DNA from: Microlunatus antarcticus
GTDB taxonomy: Bacteria; Actinomycetota; Actinomycetes; Propionibacteriales; Propionibacteriaceae
Assembly: GCF_014193425.1 (NCBI RefSeq)
Contig: NZ_JACHZG010000001.1
Coordinates: 1,302,001 to 1,366,000 of the forward strand
Length of the DNA: 64,000 nt
Direction: 5' to 3'
The stretch's first letter is position 1; each line of letters starts with the position of its first letter. Positions 22,671 through 33,107 of this stretch are shown here, in pieces. A program made the position numbers and the translations under genes. The notes beneath the pieces are model-generated. The model was not told the origin of the DNA, did no database searches, and worked only from the letters and a program-made list of their open reading frames with translations.

Positions 22671-24395
22671 ATGACCCAGGCCCAGATCCCCGCCGAAGAG
22701 GCGAGCGCGCCCGTCGCCGCGTTCGCCATCGAGGGGGCGACGACGCCGACCCCGGCCCGGATCGCGTGGGGGCTCGGAGCCGGTGACCTCCTGCTCGGCG
22801 GGCTGGGCCTGGTCACGCTGCTCGTCGCCGCGCTCGGGGCGCCTGACGTGGTCGTGATGCTGCTGGCGGTGATCATGAGCGCACTGGTCGCGCTGGCCAC
22901 CCGGGCCGACGTGGCCACGCCGGCCGCCGGGTTGGGCGGTCCGGGTCGGCTGCTCGCGCTCGCCGCGGTGGTCGTGGCCGTCCTCGCGGACGGCCCCGGG
23001 CACTGGCTGCCGCTCGTCCTGGTGGCCGCCGCGGTGGTCGGGGAGGTGGGCTACTCGAGGGTCGTCCGGGTCGCAGTGCCGTTCAGCAGCCATCTCCCGG
23101 GGATCTCGGTCCGTCCTTCAGCGCGCTTCAAGCCGCGCTGGGTCGGCTACATCGGCTCGATCGCGGGCGTCGTGGCCCCGGTGTCGGTCGTGCTCGCGGT
23201 CATCCCGGACTGGCTGGCCTGGGTGTTCGCGCTGGTGACTCTCGTGCTCACCGCCGTCGCCCTGGCCGACGCGGCGCTCTGGGTCCTCCAGCGCCGGCGG
23301 GCCGAGCGGCGCCTCACCAAGACGCTGACCGCGTACGGGCCGCGCTTCGCCCTGCACTGGGACGCCCAGCCCGGCACCGGCTACCAGATCGGACGCTGGA
23401 TCCCCTACCTCGACCGGCTCGGGGTGCCGTACGTCGTCTTCGTGCGCAACCCCGCCAGCTTTGCCGAGGCGGAGCGGATGACCGACCAGCCCGTCGTCGT
23501 GCGACGTGGGTCGCGCGAGATGGACCCGGTCATGGTCAGCACGCTGCGCTGCATCTTCTACGTCAACAACGCCCTGCGGAACGTGCACGTGGTCCGCTAC
23601 GCCGGCGTGCGCCACGTGCAGCTCAACCACGGCGACAGCGACAAGGCCACGAGCTACAACCCCGTGTTCCGGATGTTCGACCGGAACTTCGTGGCCGGGC
23701 AGGCGGCGATCGACCGGTTCAGCGCCCACGGCATCTCCACCGCGCCGGACTTCTTCGAGATCGTTGGCCGCCCGCAGGTCGAGGACGTCGCCGTCGCGGT
23801 GCCCGGGACGCCCGTACGCCGCGTGCTCTACGCCCCCACCTGGGCCGGCATGCACGCCGACTCCGCCTACAGCTCGCTGCCCATCGGGCCGGAGATCGTG
23901 CGCGGGCTGATCGACCGCGGCTGCACGGTGGTCTACCGCCCGCACCCCTACACGGGGCGCAACCCGGAGCTCGTCGCCGCCTCCCAGCGCATCCTCGCGC
24001 TGCTCGCGCAGGACCGGGCGAAGACCGGCACCGAGCACGTGTACGGCGCCCAGGCCGAGCAGGTCTGGAGCATCGTCGACTGCTTCAACGCGGTCGACGC
24101 TCTCGTCTCCGACGTGTCGAGCGTGGTGCCGGACTTCCTCTACTCCGAGAAGCCCTTCGCCGTGGCGGCGATGGGCGGCAGCGTCGAGGAGTTCTTCGCC
24201 GAGATGCCGGTCGCCCGCGGCGGCTACGTCATCGCCGGCGACGCGAGCAACCTCGACGCCGCGCTCGACGACCTCCTCGGTGCCGACCCCGAGGCCGCGG
24301 AACGTCGCCGCCTCAAGACCTACTACCTCGGCGACTTCCCGGCCGAGCGGTACGTCGACGCGTTCCTGGACGCGGCGCGCGCCGAGATCGCCTGA
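22671..24395 (+). CDS. CDP-glycerol glycerophosphotransferase-like protein (TagF-type)
   Basis: 574 residues. Residues ~30-110 and ~155-205 are hydrophobic (about six helices). From ~230 the protein matches TagF-like transferases: VQLNHGDSDKATSYNP (base-His segment), DRNFVAGQAAIDRF, VLYAPTWAGMH, VYRPHPYTGRN and DVSSVVPDFLYSEKPFAV. These enzymes polymerise glycerol or ribitol phosphate for teichoic acids; the multi-pass N-terminus is an addition to the soluble catalytic core. A possible -10 TAGACT lies at 22622-22627, giving a leader of about 35 nt. Cell-wall polymer synthesis is inferred from the family and neighbours. Confidence 0.78.
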   Translation: MTQAQIPAEEASAPVAAFAIEGATTPTPARIAWGLGAGDLLLGGLGLVTLLVAALGAPDVVVMLLAVIMSALVALATRADVATPAAGLGGPGRLLALAAVVVAVLADGPGHWLPLVLVAAAVVGEVGYSRVVRVAVPFSSHLPGISVRPSARFKPRWVGYIGSIAGVVAPVSVVLAVIPDWLAWVFALVTLVLTAVALADAALWVLQRRRAERRLTKTLTAYGPRFALHWDAQPGTGYQIGRWIPYLDRLGVPYVVFVRNPASFAEAERMTDQPVVVRRGSREMDPVMVSTLRCIFYVNNALRNVHVVRYAGVRHVQLNHGDSDKATSYNPVFRMFDRNFVAGQAAIDRFSAHGISTAPDFFEIVGRPQVEDVAVAVPGTPVRRVLYAPTWAGMHADSAYSSLPIGPEIVRGLIDRGCTVVYRPHPYTGRNPELVAASQRILALLAQDRAKTGTEHVYGAQAEQVWSIVDCFNAVDALVSDVSSVVPDFLYSEKPFAVAAMGGSVEEFFAEMPVARGGYVIAGDASNLDAALDDLLGADPEAAERRRLKTYYLGDFPAERYVDAFLDAARAEIA

Positions 24396-24444
24396 GGCTC
24401 CCGCTCCGCTCGCCGCACGGATCGCGCCGGGCTTGGCTCGGCTC

Positions 24445-24523
24445 GGCACACCCTGCTCCCGTCGGCATACCGTGCCCGTGTCGGCACACCCTGCAGGGGG
24501 TGCCGTGGGGAGCAGGGTGTGCC
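24445..24523. repeat. Nested inverted repeat after the glycan cluster
   Basis: Outer arms GGCACACCCTGCTCCC (24445-24460) and GGGAGCAGGGTGTGCC (24508-24523) are perfect 16-mers. The loop holds an inner hairpin (24483-24504) centred on CCCTGCAGGG that repeats GGCACACCCTGC. No T-tract follows, so a simple intrinsic terminator is doubtful. The rest of 24396-24620 shows no gene. Confidence 0.7.
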
Positions 24524-24620
24524 GGTGCCAGCAGCGTGTGCCGCGGCCAGCAGGTGGCGCCGAGTGAGCAGCCGTCGTACGAGCCGCCCACGCCGGGAAC
24601 GTGCCACAATGGTCAGCATC

Positions 24621-24647
24621 GTGCTCATTAAACGTTTTAACGAGCAC
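24621..24647. promoter_or_regulatory. hipBA operator
   Basis: A 27-bp imperfect palindrome with outer arms GTGCTC/GAGCAC and AT-rich inner arms TTAAA/TTTAA (two mismatched pairs), 24 bp before the hipB start. The AT-rich core stands out from the local GC. Symmetric sites of this kind are the usual HipB targets. Confidence 0.7.
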
Positions 24648-24670
24648 TGGACTGACCTTAAGGAGCGATC

Positions 24671-24973
24671 GTGGCGCGAGGCGAGCTTCCGGTCCGGGTG
24701 CAGCGGGGCGCGGCGGAGATCGGCCGTCACCTCGTCACCTGGCGCAAGCTGCAGAACCTGACCGCCGAGCAGGTCGCCGAACGCGCCGACGTGAGCCGGA
24801 CGACGCTGCGCCGGCTCGAGCACGGCGACCCGGGGGTCGGGCTCGACGTCTTCCTCCGGGTCGCCCGCGCGCTGGGCCAGCTCGACCGCGTGGTGGACGT
24901 CCTCGACCCGTACGACACCGACCTCGGCCGCGCGCGGGCCGAGGAGGTCCTGCCCGAGCGGGTGCGCCGGTGA
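24671..24973 (+). CDS. hipB: HipB-like antitoxin, XRE-family DNA-binding protein
   Basis: 100 residues. Helix-turn-helix at residues ~14-70: IGRHLVTWRKLQNLTAEQVA, then SRTTLRRLEHGDPGVGLDVF. As HipB it would bind the upstream palindrome to repress the operon and bind HipA to block its kinase activity. GTG start 24671 after AAGGAG (24660-24665). The stop overlaps the hipA start (GTGA), the normal antitoxin-first arrangement. The family also contains regulators without toxins, but the coupled HipA makes this call strong. Confidence 0.86.
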   Translation: MARGELPVRVQRGAAEIGRHLVTWRKLQNLTAEQVAERADVSRTTLRRLEHGDPGVGLDVFLRVARALGQLDRVVDVLDPYDTDLGRARAEEVLPERVRR

Positions 24974-26202
24974 CCCCGGCCCCGTCCACCCGGCTCCGCG
25001 TGAGCGTCGACGGCGCGAACGGGACCTCGCCGGCGGCCGTCGCGCACGTCAGCGAGCGGCGGGGCGTCGTCTCGACGACCCTCACCTACGACCCGGCGTG
25101 GACCGCCGACCCCGCCGCGTACGCGCTGAGCCCGGACCTCGCGCTGCTCCAGACCCGGCACCAGGTGACCGGCGGGCTGCCGGGCGCGTTCGCCGACAGC
25201 GCTCCGGACCGCTGGGGCCGCAACCTCATCGCCAAGCGGCTGCGCACCCAGGCCCCGCCCGGGCAGCAGGCGGCGACCACCGTCCGCGAGGTCGACTACC
25301 TGCTCGGGGTCGCCGACGAGACCCGCCAGGGTGCGCTGAGGTTCGCTCTCGACGACGCCGGGCCGTACCTGGACGCCGGCTCGGACGTGCCCCGCCTGGT
25401 CGCCCTGCCGCGGCTGCTGCGGGCCGCGGACGCGGTGGTCGACGACGGCGCGGACGACCTCGCCGCGGTGAAGGAGCTGCTGGCCGCCGGCTCGGGCTCC
25501 CTGGGTGGTGCCCGCCCGAAGGCGTCCGTGCGCGACGGCGACCGGCTCAGCATCGCCAAGTTCCCGCACCGCAGCGACGCCTGGGACGTGATGGCGTGGG
25601 AGAAGACCGCGCTCGACCTGGCACGCGGCTGCGGGATCGACGTCCCGGCGTCCCGGCTCGTCGGCGTCGGTCAGCGGAACGTGCTGCTCCTCGACCGCTT
25701 CGACCGCCGCGGCGCGACGCGGGTCGGCTACATCAGCGCGATGACCCTGCTGCAGTCGTCCGACGGCGTTCCGGCCGACTACCTGGAGCTGGCGGAGGCG
25801 CTGGCGGAGCACGGGAGCGCCGTGGTGGCCGACCTCGGTCGGCTGTGGCGACGGATCGCCTTCATGCTGGTGATCAACAACGTCGACGACCACCTCCGCA
25901 ACCACGGCTTCCTGCGTACGGCCTCGGGGTGGACGCTGTCGCCCGCCTTCGACCTCAACCCGGACCCCGACCCGGGCGCCGCCCGCGTCACCACCGTCGG
26001 CTTCGTCGACGACGCCGAGGGCGCGCTCGAGCAGCTGGTGGCCAACGCCGGCGCGTTCCGGCTCACCGCCGACCACGCGGCCGCGGTCCTGGACGAGGTG
26101 CTGCGCGGCACCGCGTCGTGGCGCACCGTCGCGCGCGGGAACGGGCTCGGCGAGGCCGAGCTCCGGCGGTTCGCGCCGGCGCTCGACCGGTTCCACCGGT
26201 AG
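24970..26202 (+). CDS. hipA: HipA-like serine/threonine kinase toxin
   Basis: 410 residues. The PI3K-like kinase fold of HipA shows the Gly-rich loop GSGSLGGARPKASV (~180-193), ISIAKFPH-type strand (LSIAKFPHRSDAWDVMAWEK), the catalytic loop VINNVDDHLRNHGF (D and N of the family HxxN signature) and the metal-binding SPAFDLNP. E. coli HipA phosphorylates glutamyl-tRNA synthetase and induces persistence; the target here is unknown. The N-terminal subdomain ends FADSAPDRWGRNLI, also typical. All key residues are present, so an active kinase is expected. Confidence 0.87.
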   Translation: MTPAPSTRLRVSVDGANGTSPAAVAHVSERRGVVSTTLTYDPAWTADPAAYALSPDLALLQTRHQVTGGLPGAFADSAPDRWGRNLIAKRLRTQAPPGQQAATTVREVDYLLGVADETRQGALRFALDDAGPYLDAGSDVPRLVALPRLLRAADAVVDDGADDLAAVKELLAAGSGSLGGARPKASVRDGDRLSIAKFPHRSDAWDVMAWEKTALDLARGCGIDVPASRLVGVGQRNVLLLDRFDRRGATRVGYISAMTLLQSSDGVPADYLELAEALAEHGSAVVADLGRLWRRIAFMLVINNVDDHLRNHGFLRTASGWTLSPAFDLNPDPDPGAARVTTVGFVDDAEGALEQLVANAGAFRLTADHAAAVLDEVLRGTASWRTVARGNGLGEAELRRFAPALDRFHR

Positions 26203-26215
26203 CGGGCGGCCGGCC

Positions 26216-27151
26216 GTGACCATGCACGCCGGGCAGCTCGAGGTCGACGAGGGGACCGTACGGGCGCTGCTCGCCGATCAGCTCCCGCAGTGGGCCGGGC
26301 TGGAGGTCCGGCTGCTGCCGCAGACCGGGACGGTCAACGCGATCGCCCGGGTCGGGGACGCGCTCGCGGCCCGGTTCCCGCTCCAGCCGGGCGACGCCGC
26401 CGACGTCCGGCGGGACCTGGCCCGCGAGGCGGACGCGTCCCGGCGCCTCGTTGGCCGCCTGCGCGTGGCGGTGCCCGAGGTCGTCGCCCTCGGCGAGCCG
26501 GGTCACGGCTACCCGTTGCCGTGGTCGGTGCAGACCTGGTTGCCCGGCCGGGACGGTTCCGTGGTGGAGCCGGGCGCCTCGTACGCCGTAGCCCGCGACC
26601 TGGCCGCGCTGGTCACCGACCTGCGCGCCGTGCCCACGGACGGGCGGACGTTTGTGGGGGAGCGGCGGACGAACCGGGGCGGCGTGATCGGCGACCACGA
26701 CGCCTGGGTGCGCGAGTGCCTGGAGCGCAGCGCCGGGCTGCTGGACGTGAGCGCGCTCGCCGGGCTCTGGGACCGGCTGCGCGACCTGCCGCGCGGGCCA
26801 GACCCGGACGTGACGACGCACGGGGACCTGATCCCGAGCAATGTCCTGGTCGGCACGCGCGACGGCGCCTCCGGCCCCGGGGAGGCCCGGCTCGTCGGGC
26901 TGCTCGACCTGGGGGACTGCGGCCCCGCCGACCCCGCGCTGGATCTGGTCGCCGCGTGGCACCTGCTCGAGGACGGTCCGCGGGAGACGTTCCGCGAAGC
27001 GCTGGGCAGCGACGACGCGACGTGGGCCCGCGGGACGGGCTGGGCGTTCGAGCAGGCGATCGGGCTGGTCTGGTACTACCGCACGTCCAACCCGGGCTTC
27101 AGCGCGTTCGGCCGCCGGACCCTCGACCGACTCCTGCGCGCCACGGGTTGA
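26216..27151 (+). CDS. APH-fold phosphotransferase family protein
   Basis: 311 residues. Catalytic-loop motif THGDLIPSNVLVG near 200 and metal-binding LLDLGDCGPADPALDL near 233 are those of the aminoglycoside phosphotransferase / choline kinase superfamily. The N-lobe has LLPQTGTVNAIARVGDALAARFP, with a basic lobe lysine replaced or displaced. The substrate is not visible: members act on antibiotics, sugars or small alcohols. GTG start 26216 lies 13 bases after hipA, so it may be read from the same transcript. Confidence 0.8.
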   Translation: MTMHAGQLEVDEGTVRALLADQLPQWAGLEVRLLPQTGTVNAIARVGDALAARFPLQPGDAADVRRDLAREADASRRLVGRLRVAVPEVVALGEPGHGYPLPWSVQTWLPGRDGSVVEPGASYAVARDLAALVTDLRAVPTDGRTFVGERRTNRGGVIGDHDAWVRECLERSAGLLDVSALAGLWDRLRDLPRGPDPDVTTHGDLIPSNVLVGTRDGASGPGEARLVGLLDLGDCGPADPALDLVAAWHLLEDGPRETFREALGSDDATWARGTGWAFEQAIGLVWYYRTSNPGFSAFGRRTLDRLLRATG

Positions 27152-29590
<2,439 letters not shown>

Positions 29591-29592
<2 letters not shown>

Positions 29593-29612
29593 GCGGTCGC
29601 TTCCGCTCATTT
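29591..29612 (+). terminator. Probable terminator of pyrG-nudix
   Basis: GAGCGG-TCGCTT-CCGCTC then ATTTCG, starting at the last base of the stop codon. A second hairpin follows at 29623-29673 (GATCGCTC ... GAGCGATC). Confidence 0.5.
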
Positions 29613-29734
29613 CGTGCTCCCAGATCGCTCGTCCTCCGGTCTTCCACGCTCAGCCGCCGACGACGGAGCGATCGAGGAGTCGGAATTGAGCAAGAACGTC
29701 GACGCCGCGCGTCGGCTCCTGCTCTGCTGAGCGA

Positions 29735-30901
29735 ATGCACCCGCGTCATCGGCTGGACCTCCGGTCGCGCGACGTCGTCCGAGGCCTGGCCGCCGTGGTC
29801 GTCGCACGTCGCCGCGGGTGCGCCGAGCGCATGCTCCTCCGCGAGGTTGGCGCGTCGGACGACGTCCTGGCCACGTTGTCCGTGCGGGCGGCCTGGGACC
29901 TGCTGCTGACTGCGTCGGACTGGCCGGAGGGTGCCGAGGTGGTCGTCTCGGCGATCACGCATCCCGCGATGGCGGCGCTCGTGAGCGAGGCCGGCTTCGT
30001 CCCGGTGCCCGTGGACCTCGACCTCGCCAGCCTCCTGCCGACCCCGGCGGCGCTCGAGGACGCGATCACCCCGAGGACGCGGGCGGTCCTCGTCGCCCAG
30101 CTCTTCGGCGGCCGATCCGACCTCGGCCAGATCGCCGCCACCTGTCGCGCCCACGGGCTGCTCCTCGTCGAGGACGCGGCCCAGGCGTGGACGGGGCCGG
30201 AGACGCTCCGGTCGGCGGCGGACGTGACGCTGGTGAGCTTCGGGCTGATCAAGACGGCCACCGCCGTCGGGGGTGCCCTGGTACGGGTGTCCGACCCGGA
30301 ACTGCTCGCCCGGCTCCGCCGTCTCCACCCGACCTGGCCGGTCCAGCCGCGCCGGGCGTACGCCCGTCGCCTGGTCCGGGCGCAGGTGCTCCTCGTGATC
30401 AGCCGGCCGCGGGTGCACGGCTTGCTGCTCGGAGCCTGCCGGCTCGGCGGCGTCGACCCCGAGCGGCTCCTGGGCCGGCTCACCCGGGGGAGCTCGGCGG
30501 GGGACTCACTCCAGCGGCGCCGGCGGCCGTCGGCCGCGCTGCTCGCGACGCTGACGTGGCGGCTGCGCCCCGCCGACCCGAGTGCGGCCCGGACCCGGGC
30601 CCGGACGGCGTCCGGCGAGGCGCTCCGGGCCGGTCTGCCCGCCCAGGTGCCCCAGCCGGGCGAGCGCGCCGTCCGCACGCACTGGCTGTTCCCGGTCCGG
30701 GCGGACGACCCGGCCGCGCTGGTCGCCCGGCTCCGTCGCGCGGGCGTCGACGCGAGCGCGGGGACGAGCAACCTCGTCGCCCTCACCACCGACGGGCCCG
30801 CCGCCGACCTGATGCGGCACGTCGTCTACGTGCCGGCCTACCCCGAGCTGCCGGAGGAGTGGCGGCAGGCCGTCCGGCGGGTGCTGAGCCAGGACGCGTA
30901 G
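29735..30901 (+). CDS. DegT/DnrJ/EryC1-like PLP-dependent aminotransferase family protein
   Basis: 388 residues, fold-type I. Visible marks: AITHPAMAALVSEAGFVPVPVDLD, LFGGRSDLGQIAATCRAHGLLLVEDAAQAW (the Asp that contacts the pyridine nitrogen) and LVSFGLIKTATAVGGAL, where Lys would bind PLP. Members transaminate keto sugars for surface glycans or antibiotics. The C-terminal half is Arg-rich and poorly conserved, so the substrate is unknown. The ATG at 29735 has only a weak ribosome site (GAG). It stands alone between a terminator-like hairpin and ald, an insertion relative to the mycobacterial order. Confidence 0.68.
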   Translation: MHPRHRLDLRSRDVVRGLAAVVVARRRGCAERMLLREVGASDDVLATLSVRAAWDLLLTASDWPEGAEVVVSAITHPAMAALVSEAGFVPVPVDLDLASLLPTPAALEDAITPRTRAVLVAQLFGGRSDLGQIAATCRAHGLLLVEDAAQAWTGPETLRSAADVTLVSFGLIKTATAVGGALVRVSDPELLARLRRLHPTWPVQPRRAYARRLVRAQVLLVISRPRVHGLLLGACRLGGVDPERLLGRLTRGSSAGDSLQRRRRPSAALLATLTWRLRPADPSAARTRARTASGEALRAGLPAQVPQPGERAVRTHWLFPVRADDPAALVARLRRAGVDASAGTSNLVALTTDGPAADLMRHVVYVPAYPELPEEWRQAVRRVLSQDA

Positions 30902-31028
30902 GTCGCGGCGGCGCTCGTGCCGCCCGTCCGGGCGGCACCGTCGCGTCTATGCTCACCTCGTCGGAGCAGTGCCGAAGAAGCAGGGCGCGGACCCGGACGG
31001 GCCGCGTCTCGCGGACCAGGAGAGACAC

Positions 31029-32144
31029 GTGTTGGTCGGAGTTCCCACCGAGGTCAAGAACAACGAGGGCCGGGTGGCGATCACGCCCTCGGGCGTGCAC
31101 GAGCTCACCAGCCGCGGCCACCAGGTCCTCGTCCAGTCCGGCGCCGGCGTCGGCTCCTCCATCCCCGACGACGCGTACGCCGCGGCCGGGGCCAAGGTCG
31201 TCGACGGCTGGGAGCCCGTCTGGGGCGAGTCGGAGATGGTCCTCAAGGTCAAGGAGCCGGTCGAGGTCGAGTACGACCGGATGCAGCCCGGCCAGGTCCT
31301 CTTCACCTATCTCCACCTCGCCGCCAACCGGGCCTGCACCAACGCCCTGCTCGACCGCAAGGTCACGGGCATCGCGTACGAGACGGTCCAGCTGCCGAAC
31401 GGGTCGCTGCCGCTGCTCGCCCCGATGAGCGAGGTCGCCGGACGGCTCGCGCCACAGGTCGGCGCCTACCACCTCATGTCCGCACTGGGCGGCCGCGGGA
31501 CGCTGATGGGCGGCGTCCCGGGCACGCACCCGGCCAAGGTCGTCGTCATCGGCGCGGGCGTCTCCGGCATGGAGGCCGCGACGATCGCCCTCGGCATGCA
31601 GGCCGACGTCACGCTGCTCGACCTCAACATCGACAAGCTCCGCGACGCGGACCGCCTCTACCGCGGCCACATCAAGACGGTCGCGTCGAACAGCTTCGAG
31701 GTCGAGCGCGCGGTGCTCGACGCCGACCTCGTCGTGGGCGCGGTGCTCGTGCCCGGGGCCAAGGCGCCGACCGTCGTGACGAACGACCTGGTCGCGCGGA
31801 TGAAGCCCGGCAGCGTGCTGGTCGACATCGCGATCGACCAGGGCGGCTGCTTCGAGGACAGCCGGCCGACGACGCACGCGGACCCCACGTTCCGGGTGCA
31901 CGACTCGGTCTTCTACTGCGTCGCGAACATGCCCGGCGCCGTCCCGCACACGTCGACGTACGCGCTCACGAACGTGACGCTCCGCTACGCCGCGAGCCTG
32001 GCGGACCGCGGCTGGCGCGAGGCGCTGCGGCGCGACCCCGCCCTCGCGCTGGGGCTCAACACCCACGACGGCGAGCTCACGAACGGACCCGTCGCGGCCT
32101 CGCTCGGGACCACGTCCCGGGCGGCGTCCGAGGTGCTCGCCTGA
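31029..32144 (+). CDS. ald: Alanine dehydrogenase
   Basis: Interconverts L-alanine and pyruvate plus ammonia with NAD. 371 residues, the same length as M. tuberculosis Ald. N-terminus [40 protein letters not shown]-binding loop [18 protein letters not shown], and the C-terminal [21 protein letters not shown]. Start GTG 31029 after AGGAGAG (31018-31024); an upstream in-frame GTG (30969) would add 20 residues not found in the family. TATGCT (30948-30953) is a likely -10 box. Confidence 0.94.
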   Translation: MLVGVPTEVKNNEGRVAITPSGVHELTSRGHQVLVQSGAGVGSSIPDDAYAAAGAKVVDGWEPVWGESEMVLKVKEPVEVEYDRMQPGQVLFTYLHLAANRACTNALLDRKVTGIAYETVQLPNGSLPLLAPMSEVAGRLAPQVGAYHLMSALGGRGTLMGGVPGTHPAKVVVIGAGVSGMEAATIALGMQADVTLLDLNIDKLRDADRLYRGHIKTVASNSFEVERAVLDADLVVGAVLVPGAKAPTVVTNDLVARMKPGSVLVDIAIDQGGCFEDSRPTTHADPTFRVHDSVFYCVANMPGAVPHTSTYALTNVTLRYAASLADRGWREALRRDPALALGLNTHDGELTNGPVAASLGTTSRAASEVLA

Positions 32145-33097
32145 CCGGTCTGGAGCGGCTCGTCTCCGCCTACCTGGACCACCTGAGCGTCGAGCGGGGG
32201 GTCTCCACCCACACGCTGGCCGCCTACCGCCGCGACCTGGCGCGCTACGTCGATCATCTCGCCGGGGCCGGCGTCCCCGACCCCGCCGCGGTCACGCCGG
32301 CGGTGGTGGGCGCGTACGCGTCGTCGCTGGCCGAGGGGGTCCGCGCGCCGGACGGCTCCGAGGTGCTGCCACCGCTCGCGCCGGCCAGCATCGCCCGCGC
32401 CGTGGTCGCGGTGCGCAGCCTGCACCGCTTCGCCGTGGCCGACGGGCTCACCACCACCGACCCGGCCGCCGACGTACGCCCGCCGCGCCCGGCCCGACGC
32501 CTGCCGAAGGCCCTCCCGATCGACCAGGTGCAGCTGATGCTGGACCTGCCGTCCACCGAGACCGCCGAGGGCCTCCGCGACGCGGCGCTGCTCGAGCTGC
32601 TCTACGGCACCGGCGGACGGATCAGCGAGGTGGTCGACCTCGACGTCGACGAGCTGACCCGGGCCATGTCCGGTCCGCCGGACGAGCTCGCCGGGCTGCG
32701 GGTCCTCGGCAAGGGCAGCAAGGAACGCATCGTGCCCCTCGGCTCGTACGCCCGCGCCGCGGTCGAGGCCTACCTCGTCCGGGGCCGCCCCGCCCTCGCC
32801 GCCCGGGGCCAGGGCACCCCCGCGCTGCTGCTGAACGCCCGCGGTGCCCGGCTCTCGCGCCAGAGCGCGTACGCGGTCCTGCGGCGCGTCGCCGAGCAGG
32901 CCGGGGTGCCGGGCGAGGTCAGCCCGCACACGCTGCGGCACTCCTTCGCCACCCACCTGCTGGACGGCGGCGCCGACGTGCGGGTGGTGCAGGAGCTGCT
33001 GGGTCACGCCTCGGTGACGACCACCCAGATCTACACGCTGGTCACCGTCGACCACCTGCGTGAGGTCTACGCCGGCGCCCACCCCCGCGCCCGCTGA
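32141..33097 (+). CDS. xerD: Tyrosine recombinase XerD, apparently with a CTG start
   Basis: Resolves chromosome dimers at dif with XerC. 318 residues. N-terminal SAM-like domain ([20 protein letters not shown]); catalytic domain with the first Arg in [15 protein letters not shown], Lys in [13 protein letters not shown], the H-x-x-R box [12 protein letters not shown], and tyrosine in TTTQIYTLV. The reading frame has no ATG, GTG or TTG near the family's N-terminus. CTG at 32141 overlaps the ald stop (CTGA) and follows AGGTG by 5 nt, so it is the best start. ald-xerD are probably co-translated. XerC is not in the window. Confidence 0.86.
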   Translation: MTGLERLVSAYLDHLSVERGVSTHTLAAYRRDLARYVDHLAGAGVPDPAAVTPAVVGAYASSLAEGVRAPDGSEVLPPLAPASIARAVVAVRSLHRFAVADGLTTTDPAADVRPPRPARRLPKALPIDQVQLMLDLPSTETAEGLRDAALLELLYGTGGRISEVVDLDVDELTRAMSGPPDELAGLRVLGKGSKERIVPLGSYARAAVEAYLVRGRPALAARGQGTPALLLNARGARLSRQSAYAVLRRVAEQAGVPGEVSPHTLRHSFATHLLDGGADVRVVQELLGHASVTTTQIYTLVTVDHLREVYAGAHPRAR

Positions 33098-33107
33098 CGC
33101 CCGTTCC

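Noticed and set aside
30969-31028. Upstream GTG start for ald
   Set aside because: It would add 20 polar residues not found in the family; GTG 31029 has a good AGGAGAG site and gives the standard N-terminus.
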